From Elusimicrobia bacterium RIFOXYA12_FULL_57_11 (GTDB lineage: Bacteria; Elusimicrobiota; Elusimicrobia; Elusimicrobiales; UBA9959): 34,546 nt of DNA. The notes under the pieces are model-generated. The model was not told the origin of the DNA, did no database searches, and saw only the letters and a list, made by a program, of their open reading frames with translations. Shown piece after piece: positions 1 to 7,093 of this stretch. The stretch spans positions 1-34,546 of the forward strand of contig MGVB01000117.1 in the NCBI GenBank assembly GCA_001800275.1, given 5' to 3'. Position 1 is the stretch's first letter, and every line of letters begins with the position of its first letter. Position numbers and translations under genes: made by a program.

Positions 1-140
1 CGGTTTCTTACTCAGCGAAACCGCCGAGGCGGGCCCGCGCAAAACCGCTATGCGGTTTATGCGCGGGGGAGGAGGAGTGAGGCCACGGTGTGGCCGAACG
101 CGTTTTGCGTTCCGGTACCCGCGTCCGGCTCCGTACCCCC
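1..140. repeat. Partial foldback intergenic element at window edge
   Basis: The left edge is non-coding and highly structured. A 7-bp hairpin lies at 1-23. A near-perfect hairpin of about 15 bp with a 3-nt loop lies at 34-67. A small hairpin at 81-95 has a GGCC stem closing the loop ACGGTGT. Bases 68-106 match 25295-25333 in 36 of 39 positions, which makes this a copy of the element found upstream of clpC. The presumed right arm starts near 107. Its complementary left arm is not in the window and would have to lie before position 1. The first recognisable gene starts at 189. Confidence 0.7.
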
Positions 141-188
141 GGGCAGACCGACAACGCATCGTGCGGACTATACTGTTGATTTTTTAAC

Positions 189-638
189 ATGAAAATACTT
201 TTTGTTTGCACCGGGAATACCTGCCGCAGCGTTCTGGCGCACTATTACGCCTCCTGGCTGGCGGCGGATGAGAAGCTGGCCCTGACCTTTTCCTCAGCCG
301 GCCTCGAAGCGCACAAGGATATCCCGCAACCCGCCATAGTAGCCGACCTGCTGGCGAAAGAAGGGGTCAAGGGTTTCAAGCATGTGCCGGTGCCGATGAC
401 CGGCAAACTGGTCAAGAGCTCGGACCTGATCCTGACAATGACCGCCGCACAAAAGGCCGGCCTCATAGCGCGCTACCCCCGCGCCGCGAAAAAAACCGCC
501 ACCCTGATAGAATACGCCGGCTTCGGCCGCGACGACATAGCCGACCCCTGGGGCCGCGACGACCTTTTTTACTTCAGCGTTTTTAAAATCATAAAGTCAG
601 CAGTAAAGGCAGCGCTGGAAAAGTTAAAAAAGAAGTAA
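189..638 (+). CDS. Low-molecular-weight protein-tyrosine phosphatase
   Basis: A 149-residue protein of the LMW-PTP/arsenate-reductase fold, the usual size. The P-loop CX5R(S) sits at the extreme N-terminus (Cys7, Arg13, Ser14, sequence CTGNTCRS). The general-acid motif DPWG is near residue 119. Family members dephosphorylate protein tyrosines, often on bacterial tyrosine kinases controlling exopolysaccharide export; some act on phospho-arginine or as arsenate reductases. The motif CTGN(T/I)CRS favours the phosphatase. No kinase is adjacent. No clear Shine-Dalgarno sequence precedes the ATG. The gene stands alone between two palindromic intergenic regions, so its physiological partner cannot be read from context. 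Confidence 0.88.
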   Translation: MKILFVCTGNTCRSVLAHYYASWLAADEKLALTFSSAGLEAHKDIPQPAIVADLLAKEGVKGFKHVPVPMTGKLVKSSDLILTMTAAQKAGLIARYPRAAKKTATLIEYAGFGRDDIADPWGRDDLFYFSVFKIIKSAVKAALEKLKKK

Positions 639-704
639 AATAATACCAGCGGGTGCCGTGAAGCTGATATAACAGTTTTTGGGCGGGCGCCAGGCATTGT
701 CGGA

Positions 705-830
705 GGGCCGCCCGGAGGGTTCCCCCGCAAACCCGTTGCAGAAGGGGGGCCCCGCCGTCAAAGTTAGGCGGGGGGAAACCACGTAAGGGTTTCCTCTTCC
801 GGGTTTGCGGGGGAACCCTCCGGGCGGCCC
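705..830. repeat. Foldback element with 31-bp perfect arms
   Basis: Bases 705-735 and 800-830 are perfect inverted complements over 31 bp. The 64-bp interior contains two further hairpins, one with a CCCCGCC stem and one with a 7-bp GGAAACC stem around a 7-nt loop. Overall size (126 bp) and layout (long arms closing two internal hairpins) resemble the elements at 25077-25362, although primary sequence is not clearly shared. It sits between the phosphatase gene and glyA and ends 58 bp before the glyA start. Lack of a T-run argues against a classical intrinsic terminator. Confidence 0.85.
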
Positions 831-888
831 GACCGCGCATCCAGCGGCCTTTAACTTTTCATTCAGCAGCAACAAAAGGAGCACCACC

Positions 889-2139
889 ATGTACAACGAA
901 GTCCGCAAATACGACCCCCAGCTTTACGCGGCCATGCAGGGCGAAGTACTGCGCCAGCAGCAGAACCTCGAACTCATAGCCTCCGAAAACTACACCTCAA
1001 AAGCCGTGCTCGAAGCCCTCGGCAGCGTGCTCACCAATAAATATGCCGAAGGCTACCCCGGCAAGCGCTATTACGGCGGCTGCGAACACGTGGACGTAGC
1101 CGAAAAACTCGCCATCGACCGAGCCAAACAGCTCTTCGGCGCCGACCACGCCAATGTACAGCCCCATAGCGGCACACAGGCCAACATCGCCGCCTACCTC
1201 TCCCTCATCAACCCCGGCGACACCGTGATGGGCCTCAACCTCGATCACGGCGGCCACCTCAGCCACGGCCATCCCTTAAACTTCTCCGGCCGCTACTTCA
1301 AGATAATCAAGATGAACGTCAGCAAGGACACCGAGCTGCTGGACTACGACGAAATGGAAAAGCTCATAGAGAAAGAGCGTCCCAAGCTGATCATGGCCGG
1401 CGCCTCCAACTACTCCCGCCAGTGGGACTGGGCCCGCATCAAACGCGCCGCCGACGTCTGGAAATGCTTCCTGGTCACCGACATCGCCCATTACGCAGGC
1501 CTCATAGCCGCCGGCATCTATCCCTCGCCGGTAGAATATGCCGACATAGTGACCACCACCACCCACAAAACCCTGCGCGGCCCGCGCGGCGGTCTGATAC
1601 TCTCCAAGGCCTGCTACGCCAAGTCCGTGGACCGCACCAACTTCCCCGGCAACCAGGGCGGCCCCCTGATGCACGCCGTGGCGGCCAAGGCCGTCTGCTT
1701 CAAAGAAGCCCTGGAGCCTTCTTTCAAGACGTACCAGACCCAGGTACTCAACAATGCCCGCAAGCTGGCCGCCGAGATACAGGCCCGCGGCTACCGCATA
1801 GTGTCCGGCGGCACCGATTGCCACCTGATGAGCGTGGACCTGCGCCCAAAGAATGTTACAGGCAAAGAAGCCGAAATAGCCCTGGACAAAGCCGGGATAA
1901 CGGTCAACAAGAACATGATACCTTACGACCCCCAAAAAGCCATGGTCACCAGCGGCATACGCGTAGGCACGCCCGCCATAACCACCCGCGGCATGGTGGA
2001 GAAGGACATGGCCGTCATAGCCGGGCTGATGGATGAAGCCATCACCGCCCGGGCGGACGACAAGGCCCTCAAAGCGATAAAGGAACAGGTTAAGGCGCTG
2101 TGCGCCGGCTTCCCGATGTACCCGGGCTTCGAAAACTAA
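889..2139 (+). CDS. glyA: Serine hydroxymethyltransferase
   Basis: A 416-residue fold-type I PLP enzyme interconverting serine plus tetrahydrofolate with glycine plus 5,10-methylene-THF, the main source of one-carbon units. The PLP lysine is Lys227 in the signature TTTTHKTLRGPRGG. The N-terminal motif LIASENYTSKAVLEALGS and the central DIAHYAGLIAAGIYPSP block are typical. The frame stays open upstream to 805, but the ATG at 889 is preferred: AAAAGGAG lies 7 bases ahead of it, and family alignment begins at MYNEVRKYDP. The 84 upstream bases overlap the right arm of the inverted repeat. Full length, with no missing catalytic block seen. Confidence 0.97.
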   Translation: MYNEVRKYDPQLYAAMQGEVLRQQQNLELIASENYTSKAVLEALGSVLTNKYAEGYPGKRYYGGCEHVDVAEKLAIDRAKQLFGADHANVQPHSGTQANIAAYLSLINPGDTVMGLNLDHGGHLSHGHPLNFSGRYFKIIKMNVSKDTELLDYDEMEKLIEKERPKLIMAGASNYSRQWDWARIKRAADVWKCFLVTDIAHYAGLIAAGIYPSPVEYADIVTTTTHKTLRGPRGGLILSKACYAKSVDRTNFPGNQGGPLMHAVAAKAVCFKEALEPSFKTYQTQVLNNARKLAAEIQARGYRIVSGGTDCHLMSVDLRPKNVTGKEAEIALDKAGITVNKNMIPYDPQKAMVTSGIRVGTPAITTRGMVEKDMAVIAGLMDEAITARADDKALKAIKEQVKALCAGFPMYPGFEN

Positions 2140-2319
2140 AGCCTAAAGCACTAAACGCGCCGGTTAATAATCAGCGCATGAAACCTGAGCGTGTATTGCC
2201 ACCGCATCATCGACGCGGCCGGCCGGGATCAACGGAGACGCGGACACCGGCAAGCCGCGCCCCAAGATGCCTGGCCAAGGCCTCCGTGCCGCCGTCCGCA
2301 TGCTTCCAGCCGCTGATAG

Positions 2320-3306
2320 CTAATCACATACGCACTTATTGCGGACCTCAAGGCGCAGCCAGGGCGGCGAATTAGACAGGGAAAGCTGGCCGCGCTCTGA
2401 AAAAACAACAAGAGTGTGCGCCCTGTCACAGTATTTTAACAGTGACGGCAGGCAGGCTACGCATCCCCTGATTATTTCGCACTTGGCAGGATTCAAGCTA
2501 TATTTAGCCAGAAAAACCGGAAATCGGCCTGGGTACTTATCCGCAATCGCCTTAAAAAAACCTGCCCTATACCTGCGATTCTCTTTGTCGTTAATGCGCC
2601 ATGGAGAGAAAAAGAAAGTATCCTGCTCCGGTTCGAATTGCGGATCCTTCACTACAGATTCACAATCGGCCAGATAGACCCCTTTTCCTGAAAGGTTCAT
2701 CATCCCGAACATATTCACCAGCGCATCAAACGAGGAAATACCCGGCAACACCTGAACTTCAGCCAAAGACGAAATATCGCGCAGGATGCCCTCTACATGT
2801 GGATTGAGGAACAATGGATTACCGTAAATCAGCAATCCGACGTTGTCATGCCGTACAAATGCCCTGCGTATGTTCCTGGAAAGGCTTTGAAATCTGCACC
2901 TCACGAGCGGAATACTCAGCTTAAAGACTCCCCTGGCGGCAATTGCATCCAGACAGCAGGAATACACTGCGCCGCACGACCGCATGGCGTCAACAGACTC
3001 GCAAGTCATCTGGGCAGGCGGGCCAAATCCGCAGGAGACAACAGAAAGCTTCTTCTTTGCCTTGGAAGCCTGCGCCTTGCGGCCACAGCCCTCACTACGG
3101 CGCGCACTGAGGTTCAATTCGGCCAAAGTGGCGGCATAAAGTTGCGCAAAATGTGCCACGTCAGGCTGTATTTTTTTGGCCCGCCCGAGAAGGCGGACCG
3201 CGGCCTTCAGGTCGCCCTTTGCGATTTCCTGTTGAGCCCGCCGTCTTAACCGATCCGCCAGGAAGAGCGATCCGCCAGGTTTGTCTTTTTTTCCGGAATC
3301 TTTCAT
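2320..3306 (-). CDS. TPR-tetrapyrrole methylase-fold methyltransferase
   Basis: A 328-residue protein. Residues 24-66 look like one TPR-type helical repeat (KGDLKAAVRLLGRAKKIQP). Residues 87-305 match the tetrapyrrole (corrin/porphyrin) methylase fold: a GFGPP loop at 93-97, the SAM-binding YGNP at 161-164 and LPGISS at 187-192. Members methylate precorrins and uroporphyrinogen, diphthamide precursor or rRNA (RsmI); one branch N-methylates peptide backbones (borosin enzymes), whose YGxP...LPGIS spacing this resembles. No cobalamin or haem genes are nearby. It has 14 cysteines. The start at 3306 is favoured by a G-rich Shine-Dalgarno sequence; an upstream ATG at 3354 is in frame. It is a lone minus-strand gene, more AT-rich than its neighbours, so possibly acquired. 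Substrate unknown. Confidence 0.75.
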   Translation of the reverse strand: MKDSGKKDKPGGSLFLADRLRRRAQQEIAKGDLKAAVRLLGRAKKIQPDVAHFAQLYAATLAELNLSARRSEGCGRKAQASKAKKKLSVVSCGFGPPAQMTCESVDAMRSCGAVYSCCLDAIAARGVFKLSIPLVRCRFQSLSRNIRRAFVRHDNVGLLIYGNPLFLNPHVEGILRDISSLAEVQVLPGISSFDALVNMFGMMNLSGKGVYLADCESVVKDPQFEPEQDTFFFSPWRINDKENRRYRAGFFKAIADKYPGRFPVFLAKYSLNPAKCEIIRGCVACLPSLLKYCDRAHTLVVFSERGQLSLSNSPPWLRLEVRNKCVCD

Positions 3307-3687
3307 GCTATTTATCCCCCCTGCAGAAGACACCTGCGCAATTGTCACAAGCATTTTCGAGGAATAACACTTACACGACTGGCCCCTTACTGGGGTTATC
3401 AGGCGAACAATGGTTATGATAACAAAAATATGCCCACACTGATGCCGGCAACCTGATCATGGAAAATGTAAAGATCCGCCAAATATCGCAGTGTAATTGC
3501 GCATCATGGTTGCCCGGCTTTTTTATTAAAGACCCGCCCAAAAGACTTACGAACCCGTTAGATAGCTGTTTTATTGAGGATTAATTGGACCCATTTATTT
3601 ATATAATACATATAGTTACCGAATCAAAAGCGGTCAGTACTGGCCGGCTTCTGTGTTTGACACCTTAGCGGACTGGAGATTTATACG
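3307..3687. other. AT-rich intergenic region
   Basis: This 380-bp gap separates two divergent genes and is clearly more AT-rich than the flanks. It holds a perfect TATAAT at 3602-3607 in an AT stretch (3591-3616) that could drive either strand, but no well-spaced -35 box accompanies it. A TTGACA at 3657-3662 lies too close to mtnP to serve as a normal promoter with leader. On the minus strand only very short ATG-started frames (29 codons or fewer) occur, and none resembles a known precursor peptide. Nothing else recognisable was seen. Confidence 0.5.
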
Positions 3688-4548
3688 ATGGCTATCAAGA
3701 AACTGGCTGAAATAGGGGTTATCGGCGGCACGGGCCTCTACGCGATGGAGGAACTCAAGAAAGTTCGCGAGATAAAGGTAAAAACGCCTTTCGGCAACCC
3801 ATCAGACGCCATTATATTGGGCAAACTCTCCGGCATACCGGTGGCCTTCCTCCCCCGCCACGGCCGCAAGCACGCAATGCTCCCCGGAGAAATCAACCAG
3901 CGCGCCAATATGTGGGCTCTCAAATCCATAGGGGTAAAGACAATAATCTCCGCCAGCGCGGTCGGCTCCCTCAAAGAGGAACTCGCCCCCACCCATTTCG
4001 TATTCCCGGACCAGTTCGTAGACCAGACCAAGGGCCGGCCCTCCACCTTCTTCGGCAACGGGATAGTGGGCCATGTCCCCCTGGCCGAACCGTTCTGCAT
4101 GGCCATTTCGGACATGATGTATAAAGAGGCCGTGAAACTGGGCATCAGGGCCCACAAAGGCGGCACCTACTGCTGCATGGAAGGCCCCGGCTTCTCCACC
4201 AAGGCAGAATCCAATTTCCACCGCAAGATGGGCTACTCCATAATAGGCATGACCATGGCCACCGAAGCCAAGCTCGCCCGCGAGGCCGGCTTCCATTACG
4301 CCCCGGTCTCCCTGGTGACCGACTACGATTGCTGGAAAGAAGGCGAAGAAGTGGACCAGCACCAGGTCTCCAAAACCATGCAGGCCAACATAGAGAACAT
4401 CCGCCGCCTGCTGCTTAAAATCATACCACTGGCCGCCGGCGCGGGTTGCCGCAACCACTGTCCCTCGTTTATAAAAGGCGCGCTGCTCACCCATAAGGAA
4501 AATTTTCCCGCCAAGACCTACGCAAAGATTAAACTTATACTGGGATAA
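3688..4548 (+). CDS. mtnP: S-methyl-5'-thioadenosine phosphorylase
   Basis: A 286-residue purine-nucleoside-phosphorylase-family enzyme. The N-terminal IGVIGGTGLY phosphate loop, the FLPRHGRKHAMLPGEINQRAN block and MEGPGFSTKAES are diagnostic of the MTA phosphorylase branch, as is MTMATEAKLAREAGFHYAPVSLVTDYDCW. It cleaves 5'-methylthioadenosine from polyamine or autoinducer synthesis to adenine and methylthioribose-1-phosphate, starting methionine salvage. GGAG lies 9 bases before the ATG. The cytidine deaminase gene follows after 19 bp, so the two probably form a nucleoside-salvage unit. No other mtn genes are in the window. Confidence 0.95.
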   Translation: MAIKKLAEIGVIGGTGLYAMEELKKVREIKVKTPFGNPSDAIILGKLSGIPVAFLPRHGRKHAMLPGEINQRANMWALKSIGVKTIISASAVGSLKEELAPTHFVFPDQFVDQTKGRPSTFFGNGIVGHVPLAEPFCMAISDMMYKEAVKLGIRAHKGGTYCCMEGPGFSTKAESNFHRKMGYSIIGMTMATEAKLAREAGFHYAPVSLVTDYDCWKEGEEVDQHQVSKTMQANIENIRRLLLKIIPLAAGAGCRNHCPSFIKGALLTHKENFPAKTYAKIKLILG

Positions 4549-4567
4549 CAGGAGCAGGAGCGAAACT

Positions 4568-5023
4568 ATGGCAAAAAAACCCGCCCACAAACGAAAAGCG
4601 CGGACCAGCGGAAAGTCCTCCATCCGCACGCGTCTGATAGAAGCGGCCAAGGCGGCGCAGAAGAACGCCTACTGCCCGTACTCCCGCTACCCGGTGGGCG
4701 CGGCCGTGATAACCGACTCCGGGCGCGTCTTCACCGGCTGCAATGTGGAAAACGCCTCCTTCGGCCTTGCCATCTGCGCCGAAAGGGTGGCTATTTTCAA
4801 GGCCGTAAGCCACGGGGAAAAAGCCATACGGGCGCTATGCGTGGCGGCCAAATCCGCCAAGCCCTGCGGGGCCTGCCGCCAGGTCATAATCGAGTTCGCC
4901 CCAAAAGACGCGGAAATAATCTATGTGGACTGGAACCCCATGGCCAAAAAGCACAAAGTTACTTTCACAAAAGCCGGCAAGCTGCTGCCCCAGGCCTTCA
5001 ACCCCTCGGAAGCGGGGCTGTAG
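4568..5023 (+). CDS. cdd: Cytidine deaminase
   Basis: A 151-residue homotetramer-type cytidine deaminase converting cytidine and deoxycytidine to uridine and deoxyuridine. The zinc and catalytic motifs CAERVA and PCGACRQ are present, as are the substrate motifs YSRYPVGAAV and TGCNVENASFGL. An extra lysine-rich N-terminal tail of about 20 residues (KKPAHKRKARTSGKSS) precedes the fold, slightly longer than typical family members of about 130 residues. GGAGCAGGAG precedes the ATG. It lies 19 bp after mtnP and 39 bp before accB, so it may be co-transcribed with both. Confidence 0.95.
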   Translation: MAKKPAHKRKARTSGKSSIRTRLIEAAKAAQKNAYCPYSRYPVGAAVITDSGRVFTGCNVENASFGLAICAERVAIFKAVSHGEKAIRALCVAAKSAKPCGACRQVIIEFAPKDAEIIYVDWNPMAKKHKVTFTKAGKLLPQAFNPSEAGL

Positions 5024-5062
5024 CGCCAGGCGCACCGCAATTTTTAACGGAGGCAACACACT

Positions 5063-5440
5063 ATGGACGTAAAAAAACTCAGCAAACTGACAAAATGGAT
5101 GGAAACCACGGACCTGGAAGAAATAACCTGGCGCAGCGGGGAAGACAAGATCAGCCTCAAACTCAACAACAATCCCGAGCACACCACCACCATCTCTTCC
5201 ACCCTGGAGCCGGTACTGGCGCCTTCCATAGGCATATTCCGCTTCGCCCGCCCCGGAAAAACCAACCACCTGAAGGAAGGCGCCTCCGTAAAAAGGGGCC
5301 AGGAACTGGGCGTAGTGGAAGTCGGCAAAGACTTTAAAAGCGTAACGGCTCCCGAAAACGGCCTTCTTAAAATAATCTCTATAGAGGACGGCAAGCCGGT
5401 TGAATACGGTCAGCCGATGTTCTTTTTGGAGCCCAAATAA
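5063..5440 (+). CDS. accB: Biotin carboxyl carrier protein of acetyl-CoA carboxylase
   Basis: A 125-residue protein with the AccB layout: an N-terminal helical segment (LSKLTKWMETTDLEEITW), a short linker, then a biotinyl/lipoyl domain from about residue 50. The expected acceptor lysine is Lys89, 36 residues from the C-terminus, close to the canonical spacing. However, the surrounding motif is EVGKD instead of EAMKM, so both flanking methionines are missing. The accC gene lies one gene downstream, which supports an acetyl-CoA carboxylase role. The protein is short because the usual Pro/Ala linker is reduced. Whether Lys89 is biotinylated cannot be told from sequence. AccA and AccD are not in the window. 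Confidence 0.82.
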   Translation: MDVKKLSKLTKWMETTDLEEITWRSGEDKISLKLNNNPEHTTTISSTLEPVLAPSIGIFRFARPGKTNHLKEGASVKRGQELGVVEVGKDFKSVTAPENGLLKIISIEDGKPVEYGQPMFFLEPK

Positions 5441-5452
5441 CCGGCCAAGTTA

Positions 5453-7066
5453 ATGACGGAAAATAAATCGGTCATAAGGTGCCCCAAATGCGGCCACGAA
5501 CCCAGGCTTGTAAGCGGCACTTGCGAGAAATGCGGAGCCGTCCTTGAAAAGCAGTGCGGCAGCTGCGGCTTTTCCAATTCCGTTGAAAAGAACTACTGCG
5601 ACCAGTGCGGGACGGCGCTTGCTCTCATCACGCAGAGAACTCCGGGTAAACCACCCCCGCCATCTAAAGAAATCCCTCAACTGGAGATACAGGGCATCCA
5701 GGATACAATAAACGAAAGGGACCACTCCTTCCGGCAGCGCCAGCACCCGGACGAACCGGCGCCGCCCCCCGCCCCGGCGGCGCAGCCGCCGGCCGCGGAA
5801 AAGCCGCTTACGCGCCCCGGCCCGCAGCAGGAACCCGCTCCCCCACCAGCCGCTGCGTCAGGCATAAAAAAAATAACCGGCCCCCTGGTCGGCCTCAGCC
5901 TGCTGGCGGCAGTGGCTGTAATAATTTACATGGTGGTGATCCCGTTTTTACCGCGCCTGCGCCTAACCATGACGGCCAAAGAGTACCTGACCGACCTGTC
6001 CCAGGGCAAGTACGAGAAAGCCTACGGCCTGCTCTCCACGAATTCAAAAGCGGCCTGTACCCTTGAAGACTACATCACATACAACGAAGAATACTACGAG
6101 AAGGTTCCCGCATGGCAGTTTCGCAACGCCCAGGTCTTCACCATGACCAAAACTGCGGCCATGATACGCTACGAGCTTAAAGAAGCCGGCGGCGCCTGGA
6201 AAACCGACTATCTCTCTTTCGTCCTGGAGCACGGCCGCTGGACCCGCCCCTATATCTGGATGCTGTTCCAGCCTATAGACGAAGCCATGGCCCGCAGGGA
6301 TTTCGTACAGGCGCTGTTCCTGTCCCAGAAGCTGTACCTTACCGACCCCATAGACCCGCGCGCTTCAGCCTACCTCTGCTCTTCTGAATTTTTCATGGGC
6401 CTTTACGAAAAAGCAGCGGAATCCTGCAGCCGCACAATAACCGCCGCCGCCGCCTACCCGGTAGGCTACACCAGCAGCGAACTTTACTGGTTCAACCTGT
6501 ACTACGCCGACAGCCTCCGGTATCTGGAACGCAACCGGGCGGCCCTGGAAGAATACGAGAAAATGCTTAAACTACCGAATCTGACCGTGGAGGAGCAGTG
6601 CCCCCTCTTCCTTAACCGGGCCGACGTCTACGTGAACATCAAGGATTATGAAAAAGGCCTTGCCGACATAATGCGGGCCGAGACGGCCTGCACCCAGAGC
6701 CCTTCCAAAGAAGATACCGCCAAGCGCCTGGCCTACATGGGCGGCGGCGCCGCGGAAGAAGCCATCAATTTCGCGAAGAACTCCAGGCTGGGCCAGGGCG
6801 CGCAGACCGTCAGCGGAGCCCGAAGGAAACAGCTGGAAGAACTAGCGGCCAGGCTCGGCAAAAAAAACGCGCGGCTCCTGCCCAAAGACCAGTGGCTGGC
6901 CATACACCTGGCTGGGCCGGAATACCGCGTTTTCCTGCGTCAGGAAGCCTTGAACCCGGTTTCCAGAAAGAAGGAAACCACGGATATTTTTATTTTTTTC
7001 GTCAACCTTTGGACCCGGCAGGGAAAAGTTGAAACGGCCCCCGCCGGCTATGCCGGGCCGCAGTAA
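5453..7066 (+). CDS. Zinc-ribbon, single-pass membrane protein with TPR-like domain
   Basis: A 537-residue protein of unknown function. Four CxxC knuckles (Cys10/13, 24/27, 35/38, 49/52) form two N-terminal zinc ribbons. A Pro/Ala-rich linker follows (about 65-138), then one transmembrane helix near 144-166. Next is an NTF2-like segment (TAKEYLTDLSQGKYEKAYGLLS onward), then helical TPR-like repeats to about 430. The order suggests cytoplasmic zinc ribbons and an extracytoplasmic sensing or scaffold region. It starts 12 bp after accB and ends 27 bp before accC, so it is embedded in the carboxylase operon. No enzyme motif was seen. Confidence 0.72.
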   Translation: MTENKSVIRCPKCGHEPRLVSGTCEKCGAVLEKQCGSCGFSNSVEKNYCDQCGTALALITQRTPGKPPPPSKEIPQLEIQGIQDTINERDHSFRQRQHPDEPAPPPAPAAQPPAAEKPLTRPGPQQEPAPPPAAASGIKKITGPLVGLSLLAAVAVIIYMVVIPFLPRLRLTMTAKEYLTDLSQGKYEKAYGLLSTNSKAACTLEDYITYNEEYYEKVPAWQFRNAQVFTMTKTAAMIRYELKEAGGAWKTDYLSFVLEHGRWTRPYIWMLFQPIDEAMARRDFVQALFLSQKLYLTDPIDPRASAYLCSSEFFMGLYEKAAESCSRTITAAAAYPVGYTSSELYWFNLYYADSLRYLERNRAALEEYEKMLKLPNLTVEEQCPLFLNRADVYVNIKDYEKGLADIMRAETACTQSPSKEDTAKRLAYMGGGAAEEAINFAKNSRLGQGAQTVSGARRKQLEELAARLGKKNARLLPKDQWLAIHLAGPEYRVFLRQEALNPVSRKKETTDIFIFFVNLWTRQGKVETAPAGYAGPQ

Positions 7067-7093
7067 CCGCACTGCATACCTTACGGAGGATCT

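Noticed and set aside
705-830. Intrinsic terminator of the phosphatase gene
   Set aside because: Arms are far longer than needed, internal hairpins are present and no T-run follows; the arrangement fits a repeat element better.
2140-2319. Possible small gene or relic between glyA and the methylase gene
   Set aside because: Frames on both strands lack a ribosome site and recognisable similarity; nothing supports a coding call.
3331-3420. Precursor peptide for the methylase in the adjacent intergenic region
   Set aside because: The longest minus-strand ATG frame there is 29 codons with no ribosome-binding site or borosin-like binding domain.
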